Positions 37,052-45,283 of a DNA stretch of 64,000 nucleotides are shown piece after piece. The DNA is from DASPKM01 sp963817075 (GTDB lineage Bacteria > Bacteroidota > Bacteroidia > Chitinophagales > Chitinophagaceae): positions 62,001 through 126,000 of the forward strand of contig CAWFMT010000002.1 in NCBI GenBank assembly GCA_963817075.1, written 5' to 3'. The notes beneath the pieces were generated by a model. The model worked only from the letters and a program-made list of their open reading frames with translations. It did not search any database and was not told the DNA's origin. A program made the translations under genes and the position numbers. Numbering within the stretch: the first letter of the stretch is position 1; each line of letters starts with the position of its first letter.

Positions 37052-37118
37052 ATTATCGTGATCATTCACCTAAAAAAAAGACATCACCACAATCAAAAAA
37101 AATAAAAATTAAATTATC

Positions 37119-37451
37119 ATGGCACAGAATGACAATGTAGCGAAACAACCAATTCAACCAGCACCAGTGATTAAGCCAATGTTGATTGGTGCAGCGATTG
37201 GTTTACTCGTGATCTCTTTTTTTGTATTTAGAACAGAAGGTGACCCTGACTGGGGAAAATATTGGAGGATCAGACCTTTGATCATAACTCCTTTAGCCGG
37301 TGCAATGGGCGGCTTATTTTATTATTTCATGGACTATTTGAGTGGCAGAGGATTTAATAGGACAGTTGCTATTATACTGAGCCTCCTCGTGTTCATCGTA
37401 GGACTTTGGATGGGTATTGTATTGGGGTTAGATGGAACAATGTGGGATTAA
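37119..37451 (+). CDS. small membrane protein of unknown function, module gene 3
   Basis: A 110-residue protein with an N-terminal hydrophilic, proline-rich segment (residues 1-18) and three hydrophobic stretches (about 19-36, 50-68, 78-100). The loop after the first helix carries FRTEGDPDWGKYWRIRP. No catalytic motif. Similar small proteins in this group are sometimes labelled potassium transporter KefB, but it is far too short to be a Kef transporter and I see no such domain. It follows the regulator by 67 bp and is probably part of the same unit. Confidence 0.6.
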   Translation: MAQNDNVAKQPIQPAPVIKPMLIGAAIGLLVISFFVFRTEGDPDWGKYWRIRPLIITPLAGAMGGLFYYFMDYLSGRGFNRTVAIILSLLVFIVGLWMGIVLGLDGTMWD

Positions 37452-37505
37452 ATCCATCACTCAACAGTATTAAAGAATTTGTCTAATTTTTTTAAGTATA
37501 ATCTC

Positions 37506-38744
37506 ATGAAAGAGGAAATAATAATCCATTTAACCAACCCTAAAGAACTCGAAAAGATGTACCGGACTAACAAGGTATCATTCAAGCGCGAGTTCACTAC
37601 CCTTTATCCTGAGCTTAAAGGCAACAAGCTTGCAGATTTCTGGAATGAAAGACTTAATTACGAAAGTGAGGAAGTGAACTGGGGAACAACCAGGGACTTG
37701 GTCTTCGTCATTATTGCATCGATTATCGCGGGGGTTATCGCAAAATTTCCTGCAATTTTTAATCTGGATGAAGAGAATTTTTATCAGAGAAACATTGGTT
37801 TCATAATTTTTCCAATACTCAGTCTATATTTCGCGTGGAGGAACAAATTAAAACCGACAGCAATTATTATCATTAGTGCGGCAATACTTGCTTCTTTGCT
37901 TTTTATAAACTTCATGCCATTTCAGAATAATTCAGACATCCTCCTTTTATCCTGTATTCATTTATCCTTATTTCTCTGGGGTGTCCTGGGATATGCCTTT
38001 ATTGGCGAAAAACATAGAGTAGCCGGGAATCGCCTTGGATTCTTAAAATATAACGGTGATTTGGTGGTAATGACAACGCTCATCCTGATTGCCGGCGGAA
38101 TCCTGAGTGGTATAACAATCGGACTTTTCTCCCTGATCGGCTATAATATTGAAGAGTTTTACTTTAAGAATATAGTAATATTCGCGCTTCCAGCAGCTCC
38201 AATCATCGGCACCTGGCTTACACAGATCAATCCGCAGTTAGTAGGGAAGGTTTCACCTGTAATTGCTAAAATTTTCAGTCCACTTGTCCTGGTGATGTTG
38301 ATAATTTATCTCATTGCGATGATCTCTTCTGGTAAGAATCCTTATAACGACCGAGAATTTTTAATGATTTTTAATATTTTACTGATTGGTGTGATGGCAC
38401 TCATTTTCTTTTCTGTTGCAGAAACTTCAACAACCAAGAGTCAGGCGCAAATTTGGATTCTAACACTGTTGTCTGTGGTTACCATCATAGTGAATGGCAT
38501 TACGCTTTCTGCCATTTTATTCCGTATTTCAGAATGGGGATTGTCACCTAATAGGGCTGCAGTTCTTGGGGCTAATGTTTTAATTCTGATTAATCTCTTG
38601 TTGGTGACCGCCCAACTTTTAAAAGTCATTGCAAGAAAATCTGATTTATCCAGTGTTGGAAAAGCCATCGCGTTCTTCCTTCCCATTTATTTGGTATGGA
38701 CGATAATCGTGACTTTTATTTTTCCCTTGATATTTGGATTTTAA
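37506..38744 (+). CDS. DUF4153-like polytopic membrane protein, module gene 4
   Basis: I start it at ATG 37506; a TTG at 37479 would add nine residues. The 412-residue protein has a ~60-residue soluble N-terminus (EELEKMYR-type charged helix, then LADFWNERLNYE) and about ten to eleven membrane helices from residue 65 to the end. The stretch RISEWGLSPNRAAVLGANV near residue 340 matches the R-I-x-E-x-G-x-T-x-N-R pattern of DUF4153 proteins. Function is unknown. It is 54 bp after the small membrane protein, so all four genes may form one operon, and is followed by an 8-bp repeat array. Confidence 0.75.
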   Translation: MKEEIIIHLTNPKELEKMYRTNKVSFKREFTTLYPELKGNKLADFWNERLNYESEEVNWGTTRDLVFVIIASIIAGVIAKFPAIFNLDEENFYQRNIGFIIFPILSLYFAWRNKLKPTAIIIISAAILASLLFINFMPFQNNSDILLLSCIHLSLFLWGVLGYAFIGEKHRVAGNRLGFLKYNGDLVVMTTLILIAGGILSGITIGLFSLIGYNIEEFYFKNIVIFALPAAPIIGTWLTQINPQLVGKVSPVIAKIFSPLVLVMLIIYLIAMISSGKNPYNDREFLMIFNILLIGVMALIFFSVAETSTTKSQAQIWILTLLSVVTIIVNGITLSAILFRISEWGLSPNRAAVLGANVLILINLLLVTAQLLKVIARKSDLSSVGKAIAFFLPIYLVWTIIVTFIFPLIFGF

Positions 38745-38801
38745 CCAAGTCGGAGGTCGGAGGTCGGAATATGAAAACCATTGAAGTTAGGAATCTATGT
38801 T

Positions 38802-38961
38802 TCAAACATTCAAACATTCAAACAATCAAACATTCAAACAATCAAACATTCAAACAATCAAACAATCAAACATTCAAACAATCAAACATTCAAACAATCA
38901 AACATTCAAACAGTCAAACAGTCAAACAGTCAAACAGTCATGCAATCAAGCATTCAAACGT
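38802..38961. repeat. array of 20 units of an 8-bp repeat
   Basis: Twenty consecutive 8-base units of the form TCAAACAT, TCAAACAA or TCAAACAG, the last three degenerate. The first 13 units largely alternate AT- and AA-ending forms; then come four AG-ending units. Because 8 is not a multiple of 3 and the units lack stops, all three forward frames stay open across it and give false Asn/Gln/Thr-rich peptides. It is the same word family as the repeats at 6010-6045. Confidence 0.92.
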
Positions 38962-38985
38962 GTTGTGCCTTTTTTTTCCCCACTT

Positions 38986-39002
38986 ACTTTGAATTTCAAA
39001 GT
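38986..39002. promoter_or_regulatory. second copy of the ACTTTG-N5-CAAAGT inverted repeat
   Basis: ACTTTG-AATTT-CAAAGT, followed by ACTTTCAAAATGATG. This matches the sequence before the module at 36101 in the palindrome, in the following ACTTT word, and in the distance to an ATG. Here the ATG starts only M-M-stop, so no gene follows; it may be the surviving control region of a lost gene or a second operator. Confidence 0.55.
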
Positions 39003-39064
39003 ACTTTCAAAATGATGTAAAATATTTTCAGATGCATCATTCATAATGTAAAATGAAAAAATAA

Positions 39065-39166
39065 AAATGTAAAGGAAGAAGAATTTCTCGCAAAGATGCA
39101 AAGGAGCAAAGAACGCAAAGGTTCTATCTCTTTGCGTCTTGATAAAATTTGCGGCTTTGCGTGAAA
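39065..39166 (-). repeat. CTCGCAAAG hairpin element, inverted relative to the copies at 54.3-54.6 kb
   Basis: The reverse complement of this ~100-bp stretch matches the two direct copies at 54325-54433 and 54483-54592 over nearly its full length (blocks TCTCGCAAAGATGCAAAGG, AGCAAAGAACGCAAAG, ATCTCTTTGCG, TTGATAAAATTTGC, CTTTGCGTGAAA). The element can fold on itself. A partial further copy follows at about 39195-39232. The remaining bases to 39267 hold nothing else I can name. Confidence 0.78.
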
Positions 39167-39267
39167 CATCTTTCAAAATGGAAAATGAAAAAGTAAAAAT
39201 GTAAAAAGAGGAGGGTTTCTCGCAAAGCTGCAAAGGATTCGAATCGTATTCTTTAAAAAATAAACCA

Positions 39268-40965
39268 ATGGAAATTAGATTTTCAAACATTACTGACACC
39301 TATTCAAATGTTCTCAGCATTTTTCTCCTGGTATCGGTAGTATTCGTAGCCTTGCTTATTGGCTCACCAGCATATGCGCAGGACAAAACAGGCGAGATCG
39401 ATAAGATATTCAGTTGGGCAAATGCTACCACGCCTGGTTGTGTATGTGCGGTCTCACATAATGGAAAACTGATTGTGAATCGTGCGTATGGTCAGGCAGA
39501 TCTGGAGCGCGAAGTTCCATTAACGCCAAACTCTGTTTTTGATGCTGCATCATTAGTTAAACAGTTTGTTGCTGCAACTGTTCTCATCCTCGTGGAAGAG
39601 AAGCGACTTTCACTTTCTGATGACGTCCGAAAACATATTCCTGAACTCAACGATTTCGGACACAAGATCACACTGGACCATTTGCTCACACATACGTCAG
39701 GTCTTCGCGACTGGCCAGAGCTTTTGAAGTTATCAGGCATTAGTGCCGATGCATTGACATTAGTTTTACGTCAGCGAGGACTCAATTTTAACCCCGGTGA
39801 AGAATTTTCCTACTCAAATAGCGGCTATGTATTGCTAAAAGAAATCGTTGCCCGTTCGACAGGAATGTCTTTCTCAGAATTCGCTTCAAAGCGTCTGTTC
39901 CAACCTCTCGGAATGAATTCGACAACTTACCAAACCGATTTGCGTGGGGTCATCAAGAACCGCGCTCTCGCTTACGATAAGGAGAATGGTCGATGGAAGC
40001 TTGATATGGATCTCGGGAATGATCGGGGTGGAGGTGGTGCACTTCTTAGTACTGCAAGTGATCTCTTGATTTGGAATGCTGCGCTAACAAATGAACGTCT
40101 CGGCAAATTTGTAACTGAAAAAATTCAAGAGCCTGCTAGGCTAAATAACGGCAGGAAATTAGGTTACGCACGCGGACTATTTCTGAATACCAGTCGCGGT
40201 GGAAAAACCGTAGGACATACAGGAGGTTCGGCTGGTTATGGATCGATATTGACCCGCATTCCGGAGCAGAATCTGTCAATAGCAATACTTTGTAATTCTG
40301 GCGAGACTGGTGACAGGAGCTCATTCGCACGCCGAATTTTTGATCTGTTAGTGCCGATGTCTGTTGAGACAAAAGCTGATGTCAAAAAGCCCGATAGTCC
40401 GGCTACCGAAAAACCTGATTTGAGCAGCAAAGCAGGATTATTCTTCAATGAAATCACCGGGGAAGCGATGCGACTTGTGGTGGTCAATGGTGACTTGCGC
40501 ATCTTCGGGGGACCTCCTCTTATTACTCTCACTAAGGATAGTTTCAGAAATCCTCAAGGCGCATTGATGTTTTTGTCAGGGGACGAATTTGCATTGCAGT
40601 TTACCTCCCAGGACAAATTTGAATTAAGATCAATGGAAGGACAAACCACAATTTATCGTCGTGCGCAACCATATGCACCAACCCAGTTAGATCTTCAAGC
40701 CTTTGTTGGTCGATACGAGAACGAAGAGATGAGATCATTCTTCGAAATGATAGCAGGGAAAGATGGCCTGGTGATTCGGCTCAATGATTCTCCCGATAAG
40801 GTTGTTGAATTCAAACCTGTTGATCCGGACAGGTTCATGGTAAGTAGAGTGATGATGAGTTTCAGTAGAGATAAATCTGGGAAGGTCGTTGGATTAACAT
40901 ACAGCAATCCAGTAATCCGCAACATCAAATTCACGCGGGTGGGCGATAAGGCCACACATCCTTAA
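39268..40965 (+). CDS. serine hydrolase, beta-lactamase/PBP fold, exported
   Basis: A 565-residue protein with an N-terminal hydrophobic signal/anchor (residues about 15-37, ending SPAYAQ). S12-type motifs: S-L-V-K (DAASLVKQFVAAT, about residues 93-96), Y-S-N (EFSYSNSGYVLLKEI), and H-T-G-G (VGHTGGSAGYGSI). LTHTSGLRDWPELL closely matches the protein at 34119, and both carry a C-terminal lipocalin-like beta domain (here about 385-560), so they are paralogues. Probable role: periplasmic esterase or peptidase acting on peptidoglycan peptides or small esters; not shown. It is 39 bp before another serine hydrolase in the same direction. Confidence 0.88.
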   Translation: MEIRFSNITDTYSNVLSIFLLVSVVFVALLIGSPAYAQDKTGEIDKIFSWANATTPGCVCAVSHNGKLIVNRAYGQADLEREVPLTPNSVFDAASLVKQFVAATVLILVEEKRLSLSDDVRKHIPELNDFGHKITLDHLLTHTSGLRDWPELLKLSGISADALTLVLRQRGLNFNPGEEFSYSNSGYVLLKEIVARSTGMSFSEFASKRLFQPLGMNSTTYQTDLRGVIKNRALAYDKENGRWKLDMDLGNDRGGGGALLSTASDLLIWNAALTNERLGKFVTEKIQEPARLNNGRKLGYARGLFLNTSRGGKTVGHTGGSAGYGSILTRIPEQNLSIAILCNSGETGDRSSFARRIFDLLVPMSVETKADVKKPDSPATEKPDLSSKAGLFFNEITGEAMRLVVVNGDLRIFGGPPLITLTKDSFRNPQGALMFLSGDEFALQFTSQDKFELRSMEGQTTIYRRAQPYAPTQLDLQAFVGRYENEEMRSFFEMIAGKDGLVIRLNDSPDKVVEFKPVDPDRFMVSRVMMSFSRDKSGKVVGLTYSNPVIRNIKFTRVGDKATHP

Positions 40966-41004
40966 CATCAGAAATAATTAAACTATTATAAAACTTAAAT
41001 TAAG

Positions 41005-42390
41005 ATGACGAAGAATCACACAATCCAGCAAGCAGTTAATCAATCAAACTTTCTCGGTTTATTGAGAGACAGGAAGTTTAAATTATTATTCGCAACCATA
41101 ATTACGCTCTCGTTATTCACCGCAGGCAACGCACAGACCTTAGACAAGACTAAACTTGACCAATTTTTTGACAGGCTCGCGGAAAAGAATAAGGCGATGG
41201 GTAGTTTGAACATTACTAAGGACGGCAAGGTTCTATACAGTCGTGCTATTGGTTATAGTCAGATCAATGGAAGAGAAAAGAAACCTTTGACAGCGGCGAC
41301 CAGATACCGCATCGGTTCTATCACAAAAATGTTCACCGCTGCAATGATCTTTCAACTTATCGAGGAGGGAAAATTAAAGCTCACAGATAGGATCGATGAA
41401 TTCTTTCCTCAGATCCCGAACGCAGAGAAGATCACTATTGCGCATGTACTCGCGCATCGTAGTGGAATTCATGAATTGACAGAGGATAAAGATTTTAGAA
41501 CCTTAAGATTTAAATCAATAACAAAGGATGAGTTTGTTGGTTACATGGCGAAGGCTCCATCGGATTTTGAACCAGGATCGAAATATTCTTACAGCAGTTC
41601 CGGCTATGTTCTACTTGGTATTCTCATCGAAAAATTAACTGGTAATTCCTATCAGGAAAATTTAGAGAAAAAAATTAATTCGAAAATTGGTCTTAAGGAT
41701 ACATATCTGGGCACGGGAAACATCGATATGAATAAGAATGAAAGTTTCTCATTTAAGTATGCCCGCGATTGGGAACAGCAACCCGAAACCAATATGAGTA
41801 TTCTCTTCGGCTCTGGCGCATTGATTTCTACATCTGGTGACATGGCAAAGTTCATACAGGCATTGTTCGATGGGAAGATAGTTTCCAAGGAAAGTCTGGA
41901 TCAAATGATGCAGAATAAATTTGGAATGACAACATTTACTCACAATGGTAAAACAGTCTATGGCCACACTGGTGGAATCGACGGATTTGGAGCATGGTTG
42001 GTATACCTGCCGGAGGAAAAGCTGGCGGTTTCTTACGCTACTAACGGAAAGGTGTATTCGGTGGAGAGTATTGTAGACGGAGTTTTTGACATTTACTGGA
42101 ACAAACCATTTCAGATTCCCGCTTTCGAATCAATTGCAATTAGCACAGAAATCCTTGACAAGTATGTCGGAGTCTATTCAAGTCCGGATGCCCCTGTAAT
42201 ATTTACCGTCACCAGGGAAGGCACAACACTCTTGGTTCAGATGACCGGCCAAACTGTGATTCCATTAGAGCCAACAGCAGAAAACAAATTCAAGATCGAT
42301 CCTCCAGGCATTGTTATGGAATTTGATCCGGCAAATAAGAAAATGACTATAATTAGAAATGGTAGGGAGCGGGTTTTGAATAAGGAGTAG
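41005..42390 (+). CDS. serine hydrolase, beta-lactamase/PBP fold, exported
   Basis: A 461-residue protein. A hydrophobic stretch at about residues 27-45 (LLFATIITLSLFTAGNAQ) after a ~25-residue hydrophilic lead is a late signal peptide; a later start would make it more typical, but no good internal ATG exists. Motifs: S-I-T-K (RIGSITKMFTAAM), Y-S-S (KYSYSSSGYVLLGI, where Asn of Y-x-N is replaced by Ser) and H-T-G-G (YGHTGGIDGFGAW). Short C-terminal beta domain from about residue 375. It is shorter than, and only moderately similar to, its neighbour. Likely co-transcribed with the gene at 39268. Confidence 0.86.
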   Translation: MTKNHTIQQAVNQSNFLGLLRDRKFKLLFATIITLSLFTAGNAQTLDKTKLDQFFDRLAEKNKAMGSLNITKDGKVLYSRAIGYSQINGREKKPLTAATRYRIGSITKMFTAAMIFQLIEEGKLKLTDRIDEFFPQIPNAEKITIAHVLAHRSGIHELTEDKDFRTLRFKSITKDEFVGYMAKAPSDFEPGSKYSYSSSGYVLLGILIEKLTGNSYQENLEKKINSKIGLKDTYLGTGNIDMNKNESFSFKYARDWEQQPETNMSILFGSGALISTSGDMAKFIQALFDGKIVSKESLDQMMQNKFGMTTFTHNGKTVYGHTGGIDGFGAWLVYLPEEKLAVSYATNGKVYSVESIVDGVFDIYWNKPFQIPAFESIAISTEILDKYVGVYSSPDAPVIFTVTREGTTLLVQMTGQTVIPLEPTAENKFKIDPPGIVMEFDPANKKMTIIRNGRERVLNKE

Positions 42391-42493
42391 GATTGCGGTT
42401 TGGTTGAATGGTTGATTTGTTGAATAGTAATTTGTAATTAGAAATTGGGAAATACCCGAGTTGAATAGTTGATTTGTTGATTAAGTCTTCAAA

Positions 42494-43271
42494 TTCTTTG
42501 CCCCGTAGGGGCTACCTGTCGGTAGCAGAATTATGTATGACGAAATCATGCCCCGTAGTGGCTACCCTATCCTTAGTTGAATTGTTGATTGGTTGAATAG
42601 TTGAAAAGGGAATTCGGAATTAGTGAAATTTTGGAATTTGGTTTCTTTGCTCCGCTCAGGATTGGGAAATTGGGAAAATGCATGGTTTGAATTGTTGAAT
42701 AGTTGATAGGATGAGTAGGTCTTTGGAATTCTTTGCCCCGTAGGGGCTACCTGTTGGTAGCAAAATCATGTATGACGAAATCATGCCCCGTAGGGGCTAC
42801 CCTATCCTTAGTTGAATTGTTGATTGGTTGAATAGTTGAAAAGGGAATTCGGAATTAGTGAAATTTTGGAATTTGGTTTCTTTGCTCCGCTCAGGATTGG
42901 GAAATTGGGAAAATGCATGGTTTGAATTGTTGAATAGGTGATAGGATGAATAGGTCTTTGGAATTCTTTGCCCCGTAGGGGCTACCTGTCGGTAGCAGAA
43001 TCATGTATGACGAAATCATGCCCCGTAGGGGCTACCCTATCCTTAGTTGAATTGTTGATTGGTTGAATAGTTGAAAAGGGAATTCGGAATTAGTGAAATT
43101 TTGGAATTTGGTTTCTTTGCTCCGCTCAGGATTGGGAAATTGGGAAAATGCATGGTTTGAATTGTTGAATAGGTGATAGGATGAATAGGTCTTTGGAATT
43201 CTTTGCCCCGTAGGGGCTACCTGTCGGTAGCAGAATTATGTATGACGAAATCATGCCCCGTAGTGGCTACC
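42494..43271. repeat. 235-bp tandem repeat, three full copies plus a partial fourth
   Basis: TTCTTTGCCCCGTAGGGG begins at 42494, 42729, 42964 and 43199, exactly 235 bp apart; the fourth copy stops after about 73 bp. Units are nearly identical. Each contains CCCC-GTA-GGGG twice and GCTACC-TGTC-GGTAGC once, so several hairpins can form, plus a TTGAATTGTTGATTGGTTGA stretch. The 100 bp before 42494 are a degraded partial copy. No frame is open, and there are no unique spacers, so it is not a CRISPR array. The interval 42391-43412 holds no gene. Confidence 0.93.
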
Positions 43272-43316
43272 CTCTTGAATTAGTGATGTTGAATAATAAA
43301 TGGAAATCGGTAAGAT

Positions 43317-43394
43317 TTAACCGCCAGGACGCTAAGGCGCCAGGTAACGCTAAGATCCTTGCGAACCTTTGCGCCCTCGCGTCTTTGCGGTTAA
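43317..43394. repeat. dispersed hairpin element, TTAACCGC...GCGGTTAA type
   Basis: A full copy: TTAACCGCCAGGACGC at the left, GTCTTTGCGGTTAA at the right, 78 bp. It ends 18 bp beyond the hmuV stop codon and may act as the transcript-end hairpin of the heme operon (minus strand). Confidence 0.82.
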
Positions 43395-43412
43395 ATTCCT
43401 AAGAGCATGTTA

Positions 43413-44186
43413 TCAGAAAACCACCAACCTTCTTCCACCCCCAACTTCCATTACACTTGCATCCACATCAAACACCTCTTTGATCAAATCGGAATTAATT
43501 TCCCCGGGATCTCCAATTGAATGCACAAGTCTTCCCGATTTCAGAAACACCATGCGATCCGCATATTGCAACGCAAGGTTGATGTCGTGAAGAATGGCAA
43601 TGATCATGATATTCTTATCGCACAATTCCCTTGCCGTGTTCAATAGTTCTCGCTGGTATTTCAAATCCAGATGTGACACAGGTTCATCCAGGAACAGGAT
43701 TTTTTTATTTTCCGCTTCCGCTCCCCATATCTGCGCAAGTACGCGACTCATCTGTATCTTTTGCGCTTCTCCCCCAGAAAGAGAATTGTATTCGCGATCA
43801 GAAAGTTCAACGGACCGCATCTTTCTCAATGATTCATTGCAAATTTCGCGGTCGCGTTGAGAAGGAACTGTAGCGAAATATGGGTACCTGCCCATCATGG
43901 CGATCTCTTTCGCGGCGATAGGAAAATTTACATTATACTGTTGTGAAAGCACTGCGCGTCTGCAAGCCAGATCCTTTTTTGAATAGGTCCGCACTGGCTT
44001 GTCTGACAAATAAACTTCCCCGCTTGTTGGAATCAGACTCCCGGCAAGTAATCGCATCAAGGTGGTTTTCCCAGCACCATTCGCACCCATGATCACATGA
44101 AAGATTCCTGCCTCGAAGTTCAGACTGAAATTTTCGAGAAGGAAACTGTTCCCTATCTTATATGAAACTTGTTCAGCTCTAAGCAT
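43413..44186 (-). CDS. hmuV: hemin ABC transporter ATP-binding protein HmuV
   Basis: A 257-residue ABC ATPase energising heme import. Walker A is MGANGAGKTT (about residues 33-42), the Q-loop VLSQQYNV, the signature LSGGEAQ (about 137-143), Walker B ILFLDEP (about 160-166) followed by the D-loop SHLD, and the switch His in AILHDINLALQYADR. The FecE/HmuV subfamily is supported by GRYPYF and by its partner genes. It overlaps the end of hmuU by 8 bp, so the two are translationally coupled, and is the last gene of the operon. Confidence 0.92.
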   Translation of the reverse strand: MLRAEQVSYKIGNSFLLENFSLNFEAGIFHVIMGANGAGKTTLMRLLAGSLIPTSGEVYLSDKPVRTYSKKDLACRRAVLSQQYNVNFPIAAKEIAMMGRYPYFATVPSQRDREICNESLRKMRSVELSDREYNSLSGGEAQKIQMSRVLAQIWGAEAENKKILFLDEPVSHLDLKYQRELLNTARELCDKNIMIIAILHDINLALQYADRMVFLKSGRLVHSIGDPGEINSDLIKEVFDVDASVMEVGGGRRLVVF

Positions 44187-45228
44187 AAAACCCTCCCTGC
44201 ATTTGCTTTTTACTGTTTCGCACCAGGATCAATAAAAATATGGGAGCACCAACAAAAGCTGTAATGATGCCAATAGGAAATTCAGAAGGCGCAACGATCA
44301 CTCTGGCAAACATATCCGCCAAATTCAGAAGGATACCCCCCAGCAGAGCAGAGCCGATGATCAAAAAGCGGTTGTCAGAACCTTTCATCATTCTTAGGAG
44401 ATGAGGCACTATCAATCCCAAAAATCCAATCACTCCCACAATGGAAGTTGCCATTGCAACAATGAAAGTGTTTAACAGGATCAACTGAAGTTTCATTCGC
44501 TCTGTATTCACCCCTACATATCTTGCCTCCATCTCTCCCAATAATAAAGCATTGAGGGATTTACTGAATCGAAGGGCTAATAAAATTCCAATTGTAGTAG
44601 AGGCTCCAACCAGGACCACAGCATTCCAGTCTGCACCTGATAGTGTTCCAAGGTTCCAGAATGTTATGCTTCTCGCCTGCGGATCACGCGCCACATACGA
44701 GAAAAATCCAGTGCCTCCATTCGCGAGCGCATTGACTGCGATACCTGCTAATAGGAGAGTATTGACATTTGTTTTACCGAAAACATTTGCGAGTCGGTAT
44801 ACTGTCAGGGTTGCAAGTAGACCGCCAGCAAAAGCGAAACAAGGCAACAGGAATGGCCCGATCCAATCTGCGAATGGACCAGAGAGGGATTTACCCATAA
44901 CAAAAACAAACGCTGCACCGAATGCAGCTCCCGAAGAAGTTCCAACCAATCCTGGCTCAACGATCGGATTTCGAAAAAGTCCTTGCATGATCGTGCCTGA
45001 AACGGAGAGTGCGGCTCCAACAAATGCACAAAGTATCACGCGTGGCAATCGTATTTGAAGGAACAAAGATCGTTCGATTGAATCTACCTGATCCTGAAAG
45101 AGGAACGAAAATATTTTTTCATAGGAAATGTTCACCGCGCCCATCCTTGCTGAAACAACCAGTGAAATCATGAGCAAGATCGTCAGCAAAACATAATAAA
45201 ACCTGTAGCTTAAGTTTTTTGTTTGCAT
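44179..45228 (-). CDS. hmuU: FecCD-family permease HmuU
   Basis: A 349-residue inner-membrane permease with about ten helices, family FecCD/BtuC. Characteristic stretches: RLPRVILCAFVGAALSVSGTIMQGLFRNP (read in two parts: RLPRVILCAFVGAALSVSG and TIMQGLFRNPIVEPGLVGTS), GIAVNALANG, and the cytosolic coupling helix near FLGLIVPHLLRM. This family serves heme, siderophores and cobalamin; the HmuT neighbour favours heme. It starts 55 bp downstream of hmuT and overlaps hmuV. Confidence 0.92.
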   Translation of the reverse strand: MQTKNLSYRFYYVLLTILLMISLVVSARMGAVNISYEKIFSFLFQDQVDSIERSLFLQIRLPRVILCAFVGAALSVSGTIMQGLFRNPIVEPGLVGTSSGAAFGAAFVFVMGKSLSGPFADWIGPFLLPCFAFAGGLLATLTVYRLANVFGKTNVNTLLLAGIAVNALANGGTGFFSYVARDPQARSITFWNLGTLSGADWNAVVLVGASTTIGILLALRFSKSLNALLLGEMEARYVGVNTERMKLQLILLNTFIVAMATSIVGVIGFLGLIVPHLLRMMKGSDNRFLIIGSALLGGILLNLADMFARVIVAPSEFPIGIITAFVGAPIFLLILVRNSKKQMQGGFYA

Positions 45229-45283
45229 GCCTCAAGCGGTTTTATAGAAACAGCGGTTGAATTTCGAATCTGATGTAACCATT

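Noticed and set aside
38696..39020. Overlapping plus-strand open frames rich in Asn, Gln, Thr and Ser
   Set aside because: They are the three translations of the 8-bp repeat array, which lacks stops in all frames; no start signal and no family resemblance.
42494..43271. CRISPR array
   Set aside because: Units are 235 bp and nearly identical over their whole length with no unique spacers, and no cas genes are present.
44552..45058. 168-codon plus-strand open frame
   Set aside because: It lies antisense to hmuU, whose protein is a full and conserved FecCD permease; the antisense frame has no recognisable domain.
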